Positions 8,559 through 17,813 of a stretch of DNA of 64,000 nucleotides are shown in pieces. Made by a program: the position numbers and the translations under genes. The notes under the pieces were generated by a model. The model was not told the origin of the DNA, ran no database searches, and saw only the letters and a program-made list of their open reading frames with translations. The first letter of the stretch is position 1, and each line of letters starts with the position of its first letter. This stretch comes from Pedobacter helvus (GTDB lineage: Bacteria; Bacteroidota; Bacteroidia; Sphingobacteriales; Sphingobacteriaceae). The stretch spans positions 124,001-188,000 of the forward strand of contig NZ_SRMP01000002.1 in the NCBI RefSeq assembly GCF_005925325.1. The letters are read 5' to 3'.

Positions 8559-9886
8559 CGTTTAATGATTTTTTGAAAAAGTGTGACCAAAAATAATGAT
8601 TTTAACATCATCAATCCTTGTCGATGTGTTTTTGGGATAATGAGGATGAGGAAAGTAGCCACGAAATAGGCTGCAAGTGTAGCAATTGCCGCTCCCATGA
8701 TACCATATTTGGGTATGAGGTAAATGTTTAAAACGATATTTACAATAGCGCCTACAGCAGTTCTAATTAATGAGATTTTGGTATAACCTTCGGCTATAAG
8801 GTATTGACCGCTTGCGGAACCCAGAAAAACAAAAATTCCAGCCCAAACGTGTACAGAAAGTACGTGTGCGCCACTCCAAAATTCTTCCTTATAAATTATT
8901 CTATATGCCAAAGGCGATATAAAAGTAGTTGCTATTGCAATGCTTAAACTCATCCAGACCATTAAGTCGTACATATTTTGTAGCCTTTTCTGATACCTTC
9001 CGATGTCATCTCGTTTGGCATTCATAATAGCGGGAAATACCGAGGTAACGATAGCTACCGGGATAAAATACCAACTTTCGCTTAACTGTACAACGGTAGA
9101 ATAGATGCCTAACTCGCCAGAGCCTAGGTAATTATCTACCATTAGCTGATCTATCTTCATGTATAACGAAACTAGTATTGCGGAGAAAGCTAAAGGCCAA
9201 GAATTAGATATTAAATGTTTTGCGACGCCCTTATCGTATTTCCATTTGAATAATCGATCTGCTTTTTTTTGATAAAAGTAAAGATAACCGAAGCCCAAAA
9301 TAACTGTGTCGAAGAATATCGCCCAAACAAACCAAATCAGTTCGGCTTGATTTAATATAAGCAAAAGTTTAACTATAGCTGAGAGGATGTTGCCAAATAC
9401 TTGCGTAAATGTTACATATTTAGCTTGTACTGTTGCTTGGAAGTAGCTATCGATAATATAGAAAGCTTGGGTTATTCCGCTTAAACCAATAATTAAAATA
9501 TAACTTAAAGGGGTTTGCGTTGGCGTAAAGAAACTTTGATTAATTAAATAACCAAGGTAAATCAGTGGCATTGCTCCTAAGCCACCAATTAATTTCAATC
9601 GTAAAGAGGTGCCTAAAAGTTCATCTCTTTTTTCGGGATGCTTTAGTAGTTCCCTAGTAGTAAAACCATCTAAGCCCAATGCTGCGGCGGCAATGAAAAA
9701 GGCAACAAAGGCCTGTGGATAGTTTAGCAAGCCATTTTGATCTTTGCCTAAATAATTTGCAATGGCGAAACCTACAACAACTTTAATAAGTAGACTACCA
9801 ACGCGGGCAAGTATTAACCACCCCGTATTCTTCAAATACTTTTGTAGGGCATCTTGGTCAAAACCTTTGATATGGGGTAGTTTCAT
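8555..9886 (-). CDS. Wzx-like polysaccharide flippase (MOP superfamily)
   Basis: The 443-residue protein is strongly hydrophobic, with roughly twelve or more membrane segments. NTGWLILARVGSLLIKVVVG is a typical N-terminus of the polysaccharide transporter (PST) branch, and IDQLMVDNYLGSGELGIYST is a conserved segment of these proteins. The length fits the family. It should flip lipid-linked oligosaccharide across the inner membrane. Its stop overlaps the start of the methyltransferase gene, and other glycosyltransferases lie nearby, so it is probably part of a capsule, O-antigen or exopolysaccharide pathway. No polymerase (Wzy) is visible in the window. Confidence 0.92.
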   Translation of the reverse strand: MKLPHIKGFDQDALQKYLKNTGWLILARVGSLLIKVVVGFAIANYLGKDQNGLLNYPQAFVAFFIAAAALGLDGFTTRELLKHPEKRDELLGTSLRLKLIGGLGAMPLIYLGYLINQSFFTPTQTPLSYILIIGLSGITQAFYIIDSYFQATVQAKYVTFTQVFGNILSAIVKLLLILNQAELIWFVWAIFFDTVILGFGYLYFYQKKADRLFKWKYDKGVAKHLISNSWPLAFSAILVSLYMKIDQLMVDNYLGSGELGIYSTVVQLSESWYFIPVAIVTSVFPAIMNAKRDDIGRYQKRLQNMYDLMVWMSLSIAIATTFISPLAYRIIYKEEFWSGAHVLSVHVWAGIFVFLGSASGQYLIAEGYTKISLIRTAVGAIVNIVLNIYLIPKYGIMGAAIATLAAYFVATFLILIIPKTHRQGLMMLKSLFLVTLFQKIIKR

Positions 9887-9909
9887 TTAAGCAAGTAATC
9901 GAAATATGA

Positions 9910-10494
9910 TTAAGTTAATGGTGCTCCGACGGCAATCTCACATTTATGTCCCGGTTGTCCATGAGCCGGGTTTAGCTCTTGCCCGTTTGTAACCTGCTGA
10001 GCTCCCGGTTGCGATATTGCTGGTTGCGTTGCAGTAGAAACCGTTGCAGTTGGTGCGGTAGTCGTCGTTGGTGCGCTCTTCGATGATTTTAACGGTGCTC
10101 CTACAGCTATTGCACAGTCATGACCAGGCTGCCCGTGAGCTGGGTTTAGTTTTTGGCCACTTGAAGATTGTTGAGCTACAGGTTGCGAAGATGCAGGTTG
10201 CGCTGTAATCGGAACAGTTGTAGTTGTTGTCGGAATCGCAGTTGCTTGAGAAGTACTAATATTTTGTTTCAATGGTGCCCCAACTGGCAAGGCGCAATCA
10301 TGTCCAGGTTGTCCGTGAGCAGGGTTAGTTAATAGACCACTGGTATTAACCTGTTGCCCAGTATTTGCAATTGGCGTAGTTTTAATGGCCGGCAATTGGT
10401 TTGATGCAGCGATCTGATTGCCTTCTTTATTTGAGTTTTTGCTGTTACAAGCCGATAAACTAATGACAGCAAGTGCGTAGACAAGTCTTTTCAT
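9910..10494 (-). CDS. Lipoprotein with three NPAHGQPGH repeats, function unknown
   Basis: The 194-residue protein has a lipoprotein signal with lipobox LSAC (Cys16). It is otherwise low-complexity Thr/Ala/Gln/Ser linker interrupted by three near-identical units at residues 57-75, 117-135 and 175-193. The unit is NPAHGQPGHxCxxxVGAPL, with two His and one Cys in fixed spacing; the last unit forms the exact C-terminus. I recall similar motifs in other Bacteroidota proteins of unknown function, but no assigned role. The conserved His/Cys suggests metal or cofactor binding, or a covalent attachment point, on a flexible tether outside the inner membrane. The gene lies 23 bp before the flippase on the same strand. 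Confidence 0.85.
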   Translation of the reverse strand: MKRLVYALAVISLSACNSKNSNKEGNQIAASNQLPAIKTTPIANTGQQVNTSGLLTNPAHGQPGHDCALPVGAPLKQNISTSQATAIPTTTTTVPITAQPASSQPVAQQSSSGQKLNPAHGQPGHDCAIAVGAPLKSSKSAPTTTTAPTATVSTATQPAISQPGAQQVTNGQELNPAHGQPGHKCEIAVGAPLT

Positions 10495-10531
10495 GATGAA
10501 CTATTTTGGGCCAATATCGGTATAATTTGCG

Positions 10532-11050
10532 CTAAGCTTTAAAACTATTTTCGATACGTTTCAATTGTTTGTAATGATGATTGAGATGAATTTCTATAAA
10601 TCGAAGCCATTGTTTGGCATTGAGATAGCCAATTACTGGATGTTTGATCTTCATTTTTGGATCTGCTTTACCCATTTTTGGATAAGTTTGTGCCAGTTGT
10701 AGCTCAAAATCTGTAATGAATTGTTGAGCTGCTGCAATACTGATTTTCTTTACCCTAACGGCAATTTTTGGTGGCGCTTTGTATTTCTTGCCGGGAGGAA
10801 GTGAGCCAAAGAACAAAATCAGTTTTACCACAAATGCTGTAGGTTTGGTTTTCCCGTCTCCATTAATGCAATTATTCAAAGCCATCAAAGAAAGCAAGCT
10901 CGCGTCGAAAATATGGGAATAAACTTCACTATAGCTCCAACCTCCAATTGGTGGCTCTGTCTGGAAATCTGCAGGCCCAAAACCCTCCAATTTCTGCCGG
11001 TAAGCTGCCGCTGTTTTTAAAATAGATTGATATATTTTCTCGATGCCCAT
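10532..11050 (-). CDS. DinB-like four-helix-bundle protein
   Basis: The 172-residue protein shows the DinB/YfiT-like layout: an N-terminal helix, then GWSYSEVYSHIFDAS with the first putative metal His, and a final EIHLNHHYKQLKRIE helix giving an H-x3-H pair. PPIGGWSYSE resembles the loop before the first His in this family. Members are metal-binding enzymes such as thiol transferases or are of unknown function. No signal peptide is present. It lies in a minus-strand series between a YjjG-like nucleotidase and the repeat lipoprotein, with 32-38 bp gaps. The substrate cannot be predicted. Confidence 0.8.
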   Translation of the reverse strand: MGIEKIYQSILKTAAAYRQKLEGFGPADFQTEPPIGGWSYSEVYSHIFDASLLSLMALNNCINGDGKTKPTAFVVKLILFFGSLPPGKKYKAPPKIAVRVKKISIAAAQQFITDFELQLAQTYPKMGKADPKMKIKHPVIGYLNAKQWLRFIEIHLNHHYKQLKRIENSFKA

Positions 11051-11082
11051 CAGCGAAAGTAACGACTATGTAAGCAAATCGT

Positions 11083-11772
11083 TTAAAAATAATTTAATAA
11101 TTCTTCCAAATGATGGATTTGTTCTTTCACCTCATCAGGCTTATCAGCTTTTAAGGGGTTGAAGAAAATTGCCCGCATCCCGAAGTTTTGTGCACCATAA
11201 ATATCAGCCTCCAAGCTATCGCCAATCATAATGCTTTCTTGCTTTTGTGCTTTTGCCAAATTTAATGCATGCTCAAAAATGGCTTTATCAGGCTTATTTA
11301 CGCCAACATCTTCAGAAATCACAACATTTTTAAAATAAGGGTTGAGGTTAGATACGGTCATTTTCGTAACAACGGCTTCTTTAAACCCATTAGATATGAT
11401 ATGCAGGTGGTATTTATTTTGAAGGTAAGCCAATACTTTTTCTGCACCTTCAAAAAGGTTGGTTTTAGTAGGCCCCATCGCTACGTAATCAGCCTCGAAA
11501 TTGGCTGGGATTAGCTCTGGGTGTAAGCCCAAATCAATGAAAGTTTTGCGGAAACGCTCTTCTCGCAGTGCTTCCTTTGTGATTTTACCCACATGATATT
11601 GTGCCCAAAGCTGGTGATTATTGATGGTATAAGTTGTTATGAAATTTTCTGCAGAAGTTAACCCCAATTCTTTAAGCTTGTAAATTTCGTACAGCTCCAT
11701 CAAAGTTTCCTGAGCGTTACGGTCAAAATCCCAAATGGTGTGGTCAAGGTCGAAGAAAATGTGTTTAATCAT
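11083..11772 (-). CDS. yjjG: YjjG-family noncanonical pyrimidine nucleotidase (HAD)
   Basis: The 229-residue protein has the HAD motif I FFDLDHTIWDFD with the nucleophile Asp and acid/base Asp, motif II IISNGF, the motif III lysine in VNKPDKAIF and motif IV MIGDSLEADIYGAQNFG. TIWDFDRNAQETL is characteristic of the YjjG branch, which dephosphorylates dUMP, dTMP and non-canonical pyrimidine nucleotides. It is cytosolic. The uracil phosphoribosyltransferase gene two genes upstream is a loose thematic link to pyrimidine metabolism, but the unknown lipoprotein lies between them. Confidence 0.88.
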   Translation of the reverse strand: MIKHIFFDLDHTIWDFDRNAQETLMELYEIYKLKELGLTSAENFITTYTINNHQLWAQYHVGKITKEALREERFRKTFIDLGLHPELIPANFEADYVAMGPTKTNLFEGAEKVLAYLQNKYHLHIISNGFKEAVVTKMTVSNLNPYFKNVVISEDVGVNKPDKAIFEHALNLAKAQKQESIMIGDSLEADIYGAQNFGMRAIFFNPLKADKPDEVKEQIHHLEELLNYF

Positions 11773-11807
11773 GCTTTTTCAAGTAAGCCCAAAGTTAAGT
11801 ATAATGA

Positions 11808-12542
11808 TTAAAAGTCAGCTAGGTTAATCTTTAAAGCCTTTGGTGTGCCGTTATCAGAGTAGTATTGTAACGTTAGGATATACTGATCTAAAATCATTTT
11901 ATCAAACTGCTGCTCTGGAACTGCTGCGGTTAGTTTTTCCTGAAATGGTATTTTCAATCGTTTGTTTTTATCAAGGTAGTTTATAATCAAATAACTCTGG
12001 TTAGCTGAAAAATATACGATGAAATTAAAGTTGTATTTCGAATCATTACTAGATTTTTCGATACATATCAATTGGTTAAATTCATCTAATACCTTGCCAT
12101 TGTATTTATTAATCAGCGTGTAGATACACGGTCCATTAGCTGGGCATCCACTTCTAAATAATAAACCCGAATCAAATTCTTTTATCAAATGATATCCAAG
12201 TCTATAGGTATAGCCGTAAAGCTCTGGTGGAACACTATCTATTACGAATTTTTCTTTCTTTTTGTTTTCAAGTGTTAGCCAAATCCTATCGCAATTGTAT
12301 TGCCAGTAAATAGTCGATTGATTAGAAAGGCGTGTTGTATCACAAGAAACAGTCGCTTCATTCATTGAAGTGTTCCTATCACAAAAGCAGTTAGTACGGT
12401 TTTTATGAGAAACTAGAACTCTCTTTTTGTTTACTGATGTGTCAGTTTGTATTACTGTAGTGATTTTATTCTTCGTTTCTCTCGTGTAATTACATGATGA
12501 GAAATATATAATTGAAAGAAATAAATAAATAAATATTTTCAT
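11808..12542 (-). CDS. Unknown lipoprotein
   Basis: The 244-residue protein begins MKIFIYLFLSIIYFSSCNYT, a lipoprotein signal with Cys17 in the lipobox FSSC. The mature part has several Cys residues (NCFCDRN, SCDTT, SGCPANGPCIYTLI) and predicted beta-rich stretches, without a family I recognise. It is located 11 bp after upp and 35 bp before the YjjG gene on the same strand, so it could be co-transcribed with them. Its base composition looks more AT-rich than its neighbours by eye, which hints at relaxed selection or acquisition. No function is proposed. Confidence 0.7.
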   Translation of the reverse strand: MKIFIYLFLSIIYFSSCNYTRETKNKITTVIQTDTSVNKKRVLVSHKNRTNCFCDRNTSMNEATVSCDTTRLSNQSTIYWQYNCDRIWLTLENKKKEKFVIDSVPPELYGYTYRLGYHLIKEFDSGLLFRSGCPANGPCIYTLINKYNGKVLDEFNQLICIEKSSNDSKYNFNFIVYFSANQSYLIINYLDKNKRLKIPFQEKLTAAVPEQQFDKMILDQYILTLQYYSDNGTPKALKINLADF

Positions 12543-12553
12543 TAAACTAACCC

Positions 12554-13198
12554 TTACTGTTTCACTCCGTAAGCTAAATCTCCGGCATCGCCTAAACCTG
12601 GTACAATGTAGCTTTTGCTGGTCATTTCATCATCAATGGCACCTAGCCACAAATCTGCTTTTGGTAAATTAGCCCGAACATGTTTTATACCTTCGGCACT
12701 AGCAATAGCTGAAACGATATGTAGTTTTTCAATTTGATAGGTGTTGATCAATTCTTTTGCACAAAGCACAATACTTAAACCGGTTGCCAACATAGGATCA
12801 GCTAAGATGACCGTTTTTCCTTCCAAATCTGGAGCCGATATGTGTTCCATCTGTATCACGAAATCCCCGTTCTTTTTTGTTTTACGATAAGCAGTGATAA
12901 ATGCAGATTCAGCCTGATCAAACACGCTTAACAAACCTTGGTGCATGGGCAAACCAGCTCTAAGAATGGTTGCTAAAACTGGTTGCTGCTCCAAAACCGA
13001 GCTGGTTGCAATACCTAGTGGCGTTTGGGTATCAATTTCCTTATATTTTAAGGTCTTGCTAATTTCGTAAGCGAAGAAAGCTCCTAACCGTTCCAAATTC
13101 TTTCGGAAACGCATGGCATCTTTCTGAATTTGCTCGTCCCTTAATTCGGCTATAAAAGTGCGTGCAATAGAGTTGTTTTTGCTTAGGTCGTATATCAT
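12554..13198 (-). CDS. upp: Uracil phosphoribosyltransferase
   Basis: The 214-residue protein has the length of Upp. The PRPP-binding loop is VILADPMLATGLSIVL. An RAGLPMHQGLLSVF segment and a C-terminal GLGDAGDLAYG, which forms the uracil-binding region, are also present. It converts uracil and PRPP to UMP in pyrimidine salvage in the cytosol. The N-terminus MIYDLSKNNSIARTFIAELR is typical of Bacteroidota homologues. It is followed 11 bp later by the unknown lipoprotein. Confidence 0.95.
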   Translation of the reverse strand: MIYDLSKNNSIARTFIAELRDEQIQKDAMRFRKNLERLGAFFAYEISKTLKYKEIDTQTPLGIATSSVLEQQPVLATILRAGLPMHQGLLSVFDQAESAFITAYRKTKKNGDFVIQMEHISAPDLEGKTVILADPMLATGLSIVLCAKELINTYQIEKLHIVSAIASAEGIKHVRANLPKADLWLGAIDDEMTSKSYIVPGLGDAGDLAYGVKQ

Positions 13199-13263
13199 GT
13201 TCTAAATTTACGAATTTAGATTTACGAACTCCTAGCGATTTGCAGATTGCCGATTGATCAAGT

Positions 13264-14583
13264 TCAGTTACCAACTGAAGAAGCTATCATACCTTCATAC
13301 ACCTCTTTCCATCCTTTCCAATGTCCAGTTTCTGATAAACTTTCGTTGTGCCATAAACTGTAGAAAGTCCCGTCAACCATCTTCACGCTTTCAACAAGTT
13401 CATTAATGAGCATTGTTGCTTGGGCTGGCAATAGTTTTAGATATTTAAGTAACGTAGCATCCATTACCGCGAAGGGATGCACTTTTAAATGCGATTGTTT
13501 TTCGAGCTGTAAATCGTACCAAAAAAAAGGTGTGCAGGTGCCTGCTCTAAAACCAACTTGCGAGGCATAACCCATCGTATAATCATGGTTAATTCCTGCT
13601 TTAATCAATTGCAAATACGTTTTTGGTAAGTGAAGCTTCAGGTAATGTTGTCTAGAGATGTCAATTGTTTTCTCCAACAAAGCATCAAGTAATGCCTTTT
13701 CTTCCTTCAGCTTTGCTCCATTGTTGTTGGATGCGTAAGAAGGGTGGATACCAATTTTTGCCACCTTAGCCGTGTCTTTGATCAATTGTTGCAGCAGCTC
13801 ATCATTTGGGTGAATGTTGACATCATGAGCTTTGTCTCCTTTGTAGGAAAGTAGGAAGAAAAATATAGGCGCTAAACCATATTTTTCGTGTATTTGATGC
13901 AGAAACTGATAAGTGTCGAATGGATCTTTCTTCTTTCCTAAGCCTGTATTAATGATATTGCTCAACCGTTCAGTGTCGCCTTTCACTAAAGCTCTCAGTA
14001 AACGTGCTGTGTTTTTGATTACGCCGCTAGATTTGAAATGATAGGCCCTATCAATATCAATAGTTGGGATAAACTCAAATTTCCTACTGCCAAAATGCAA
14101 ATCCGTCAGTTTGCTTAGCAGTAGATTTTTTAAAATGATACTCCATTGATCAATTACTGGAGTTTTTAGTAAGCCAAGTTCATATTGTAAGCTTGCTTCT
14201 GGCGGAAACCTCGAATGATCATCTGCCGTAAAAGGCAAATATTCCTCATATCTGCTGATGAAGTAAAAAGAAGCCGCAAAAATATCAAAAGGCAATGCGC
14301 TATCTTTAACAGCGAAAGGAACTTTTTCACTACCAAAATTCGTAATAACGATTTGCTGTTTCTCAATGTTATTTTTCGCTAATAAACCTACAGACTTAAA
14401 GAATAGTTCGTTTCCTATCGGCTGCTCTGCATAGCTAAACTTTGGTCCTTTGTAGTCTTTAAATTGATTGCCAACACTAGTAAACTCGAAATCGCAACGC
14501 AATACCTCCCTAAAAATAAAGTTGAAGATATATTTAATGCGTGGTGTAACCTGGGGACTAAAAACGAGCAGTTGCATATTCAC
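13264..14583 (-). CDS. Polysaccharide-deacetylase-like protein (DUF7033 type)
   Basis: The 439-residue protein has an N-terminal domain (about 1-170) typical of Bacteroidota proteins labelled DUF7033, with RYEEYLPF and HSRFPPEAS. A C-terminal polysaccharide-deacetylase-like barrel follows: IPTIDIDRAYHFK gives the paired Asp positions, IGIHPSYASN the His motif, and GTCTPFFWYDL a late motif. Such enzymes remove acetyl groups from amino sugars using a metal ion, though activity is unproven for this subfamily. No signal peptide is seen. It lies 65 bp upstream of upp on the minus strand. Its role in cell-envelope glycans is inferred. Confidence 0.8.
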   Translation of the reverse strand: MNMQLLVFSPQVTPRIKYIFNFIFREVLRCDFEFTSVGNQFKDYKGPKFSYAEQPIGNELFFKSVGLLAKNNIEKQQIVITNFGSEKVPFAVKDSALPFDIFAASFYFISRYEEYLPFTADDHSRFPPEASLQYELGLLKTPVIDQWSIILKNLLLSKLTDLHFGSRKFEFIPTIDIDRAYHFKSSGVIKNTARLLRALVKGDTERLSNIINTGLGKKKDPFDTYQFLHQIHEKYGLAPIFFFLLSYKGDKAHDVNIHPNDELLQQLIKDTAKVAKIGIHPSYASNNNGAKLKEEKALLDALLEKTIDISRQHYLKLHLPKTYLQLIKAGINHDYTMGYASQVGFRAGTCTPFFWYDLQLEKQSHLKVHPFAVMDATLLKYLKLLPAQATMLINELVESVKMVDGTFYSLWHNESLSETGHWKGWKEVYEGMIASSVGN

Positions 14584-14762
14584 TAAGTTAATGAATAAAG
14601 CATTTTAAAATGAAAAGGTTTGCAGAAAATTCTAATGACCTTTTAATTAAGGCCATACTGCATTCCTATGGCTGGTATTATCACCAATCATCTTGTGATT
14701 TTAAGTGGTATGGTGATAACACCAGCCACAAGAAGTGGAACATAAATGGAGCTATCAGAAAC

Positions 14763-17645
14763 CTACACCGCATTAAAGAACTCAAACAAATTCACGTTAC
14801 TGGGGATATTCAGTTTTTTCCTCAGTCTATATCTGCCAATTTCTACACCCCTTGGCGATATTTTCATCAGCGTAGCTATTTCTTTGGTAGAAAGGTTCAT
14901 TTTAAGATAAGCGGATAAACGCAATTCGTTACTCGTAATGGAGGGGAATTTGTCTTTCAAATGCTTGATGAAATCCACATGCACCTTATCGAAATGAACG
15001 GAAAATTGTTCCCAACTTTCATCAGATTTTTCTTCGGCACTTAAAAGTCTAATGATTTTGTTAAAGTCGGCAGTTTGTGTATCATCCTTGAGCTCGTTTT
15101 TAAGTTTGAAAAGCTCGCTCTTAATCTTCGACATCATATCTGCCTTTTGTACCAAGTGCATGGTATTTGAAGCTAATTCGGAGTTTTTAGTATCAATTTC
15201 CATCTCTAATTTTTCATTTTTAAGTTTGATGATTTCCTTTTCAGATTTGTCCATCTCCAACTGGTGCATGTATTTAATGTGCTCTTGCTCCCTTTGGAAA
15301 GCAATACGTTGGTTAGTGATTTTCCGCTGCTGCCTTTTGTAAACTAAATAAATGATTCCCAAGAAAATTAGCCCGTACACTAAATATGCGACAATGCTTT
15401 GGTACCAAGGTGGCAAAATAGTAAACTCGTAAGTGGCTACCGGCGATTCGTTGCCTAAATTGTCCTGAGTTTTTACCATAAAGATGTAATGCCCTGCAGG
15501 TAAATTGGTATAGTCTTTTTCGGTTTTTTTATCAAGAGCCGACCATTTCTCATCAAATCCTTTGAGGTAGCAGCTGTAAAAAGTGTTTTCTTTGTTTCGG
15601 TTAACGGTAGATGAATATTCGAAGTGAAAAGAATTCCATCCATGTTTAATTTTAGGAATTTCTTTCTGTCCTATATTCTCATTTACATCACCAAAGTAGC
15701 CGCCAAATAAACCAATATCCGATTTTCCGAAAGCCTTAACCAAGCTGATACGTACTTGCTGTTTGCCATCATTAGCTAAATATTTTTCGTAATTAAGATG
15801 GTAAAAACCTTTTTGCGCACCAATAAACACATTGTTTTTGTCCACACAGTGGATGTGTTCGAAACCACCTAAGGTTTTACCATTTAGCTCTGGGATGTAA
15901 AGTAGTTTGTAGGTTTTACCGTTGTACTGCGCTACACCCAGTTTCTTTTCTTCAATAAACCAGATATTTCCTTGCGCATCTTCTTTCAGATATCTTACGT
16001 ATTTCTTTCCGAAAACAGGTTCGAAATAGCTAGAGATTTCAAATCTGTCTTTAGCCGGATTATATTCGTAAACACCTTTTTCAGTACCTACTACAATCTT
16101 ATTTTTAACTTGGTAAATGTGGTTGTTAAAGGTAGATGGCAAGCCTTTTTTATCGGTATAAAGGTTTACGTTTTTAGTCTGCATATCCGCTAATGCGATT
16201 TTATATACGCCTTTATAGGGATGTGAAACCCAAATGTTATTCTTGCTATCTGCTACAACAAATCGAGCAGATTCGGCGAAGTTATTGATGTTGCCAACTA
16301 CGTTGAACTTGTTATTGGCGTAATTAAAAACAGAAATGCCATTGTAATTACCCGCAAGCACAACTGGTTGGTTCGTATTTGCCGAATTATAGCTTAGAAA
16401 GTTCCAATAACCCTGCGCTGTAGATACAGGCTGAGTTCCGGTCTCAGTCAATTCAAAAGCACCTTCGTGCCTAGCAAGCAGTAATTTGCCGCTTACAATG
16501 TTCATTCCCCAAGCTTGACCGTTAGCGTTGGGTACGTTGGTGAAATTATTTTGTGTAGCACTAATATCTTTCCCTCCAGTTAGGGGAAGACTATAAAAAC
16601 CATTTGATAAACCTACGTAAAACGTATTGTTGTAGATCATCGAAGTGTGGCCAGCGGCATTATCAAATATGGCTGGATTGATGTGTTTAATGGCGTTATT
16701 ATTGGCGATGAAACTAATACCGTCTGCAAGACCTAGCCAAATATTGTTACTATTGTCCTTAAAAAGCCCGATGATCGCGTTGTTTTGTAATCCGGAACTT
16801 TTGGAAAGATGATAAATTAGTTTCCCGCTGGTATCTACCAAATAACAACCATTATACAGCGTCGCTATGGCGATGGAATTGTGATCTATTTTGCGAGCAT
16901 TGCTGATGTTTAACATATTTCCAGCGGCTTTTACTGGCGTTATCTGCCCATTTTGTATGGTATGTAAGCCATGCGCAAACGAACTCACCAAAATAGTGTC
17001 TTTCCCGAATTGGGATACAGAACTTATCATGAAATCGTAGGGTATGGTGCCAGTTAAAAGAGGCAGCCAGTTATTTCCAGCGAGCTTTAATAGGCCTCTG
17101 TCTTTTTCGTGAGCGATAATGGTATTGTTGGCCATTCCCATGTAAAGCCACTTTGTTTTTGTTGTTAAAACAGTTATTTTTTCATTCTGCCATTTAAAAA
17201 TATTGTTCTCGGCACGGAAAAATATAGCGTTTCCAATACTATGTACATTCCATATATCTGCAAATGAGCGATGTTGGCTAGGGATCTTTTCCTTCAAGCT
17301 GGTGAAAACTAACTTGCCATTTTCGTTTGGGGAAAAAAAGCCAAAATCACCCTGCCCGCCGGCGTATATTTTGTTGTCGAAACCAATTTTGATAGACCTT
17401 ACAATGGTCTTGTTAGGTAATGGATATATTTTCCATCTACTACCATCAAATGTGAGCACACCTTCGTCATTGGCAAAGTACATCACGCCATTGCGATCTT
17501 GTTGAATATCCCAGTTGTGTGTGCCAGCACTATAAGTGGTATTGTCGTAGTTCACAATATCAGGCATACCTATAGGATTTTGTGCAAAACCCAGTAAGTT
17601 TAGAGAAATTAGGAGTATGGAAAATATTTGGCTTTTCATGAACAA
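14763..17645 (-). CDS. Membrane-bound beta-propeller sensor with LuxR-type HTH
   Basis: The 960-residue protein has a signal peptide (GFAQNP), two-component-regulator propeller repeats through about residue 640, a Y_Y_Y domain near 670-740 (FSCYLKGF-like region and the late GHYIFMVKTQD), one membrane span near 748-770 (IVAYLVYGLIFLGIIYLVYK), a long coiled coil rich in Lys/Glu, and a C-terminal LuxR/GerE-like helix-turn-helix (LSTKEIATLMKISPRGVEIG). It has no histidine-kinase or receiver domain. It should sense a glycan in the periplasm and bind DNA while still membrane-anchored. It diverges from the PUL starting at 17814, which it most likely controls. The start could be Met1 or Met3. Confidence 0.9.
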   Translation of the reverse strand: MFMKSQIFSILLISLNLLGFAQNPIGMPDIVNYDNTTYSAGTHNWDIQQDRNGVMYFANDEGVLTFDGSRWKIYPLPNKTIVRSIKIGFDNKIYAGGQGDFGFFSPNENGKLVFTSLKEKIPSQHRSFADIWNVHSIGNAIFFRAENNIFKWQNEKITVLTTKTKWLYMGMANNTIIAHEKDRGLLKLAGNNWLPLLTGTIPYDFMISSVSQFGKDTILVSSFAHGLHTIQNGQITPVKAAGNMLNISNARKIDHNSIAIATLYNGCYLVDTSGKLIYHLSKSSGLQNNAIIGLFKDNSNNIWLGLADGISFIANNNAIKHINPAIFDNAAGHTSMIYNNTFYVGLSNGFYSLPLTGGKDISATQNNFTNVPNANGQAWGMNIVSGKLLLARHEGAFELTETGTQPVSTAQGYWNFLSYNSANTNQPVVLAGNYNGISVFNYANNKFNVVGNINNFAESARFVVADSKNNIWVSHPYKGVYKIALADMQTKNVNLYTDKKGLPSTFNNHIYQVKNKIVVGTEKGVYEYNPAKDRFEISSYFEPVFGKKYVRYLKEDAQGNIWFIEEKKLGVAQYNGKTYKLLYIPELNGKTLGGFEHIHCVDKNNVFIGAQKGFYHLNYEKYLANDGKQQVRISLVKAFGKSDIGLFGGYFGDVNENIGQKEIPKIKHGWNSFHFEYSSTVNRNKENTFYSCYLKGFDEKWSALDKKTEKDYTNLPAGHYIFMVKTQDNLGNESPVATYEFTILPPWYQSIVAYLVYGLIFLGIIYLVYKRQQRKITNQRIAFQREQEHIKYMHQLEMDKSEKEIIKLKNEKLEMEIDTKNSELASNTMHLVQKADMMSKIKSELFKLKNELKDDTQTADFNKIIRLLSAEEKSDESWEQFSVHFDKVHVDFIKHLKDKFPSITSNELRLSAYLKMNLSTKEIATLMKISPRGVEIGRYRLRKKLNIPSNVNLFEFFNAV

Positions 17646-17674
17646 AATAAAAGTAAGTAAAATCTTCCTTTCTT

Positions 17675-17682
17675 CAAATGTA
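17675..17682 (-). promoter_or_regulatory. Putative -7 element for the propeller/HTH regulator
   Basis: On the minus strand the sequence reads TACATTTG, a full match to the Bacteroidota -7 consensus TAnnTTTG, 29 bp before the regulator ATG. No convincing -33 TTTG lies at the expected spacing. Confidence 0.5.
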
Positions 17683-17727
17683 GTAGGTACAAACTAGCTT
17701 ATTGCATTATTTTAAGCGGTTTTGATG

Positions 17728-17735
17728 TAGTTTTG
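17728..17735 (+). promoter_or_regulatory. Putative -7 element for the PUL operon
   Basis: TAGTTTTG fully matches TAnnTTTG. A TTG lies 23 bp upstream at 17702-17704 as a possible -33 element. The transcript would start about 70-75 nt before the PKD lipoprotein ATG at 17814. It faces away from the regulator promoter 45 bp to the left, so the 168-bp spacer is a divergent control region. Confidence 0.5.
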
Positions 17736-17813
17736 TAGGGGTTGGAAATTTGGAAGCTTCAGGGTTTTACGGATAATTTTACATCAAAATCATTAACCAA
17801 ATTTTTAAATCGT

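Noticed and set aside
14610..14918. Open frame of 102 codons on the plus strand before the regulator gene end
   Set aside because: It overlaps the 3' end of the well-supported regulator gene on the other strand, shows no domain or signal, and its first part is only a short spacer.
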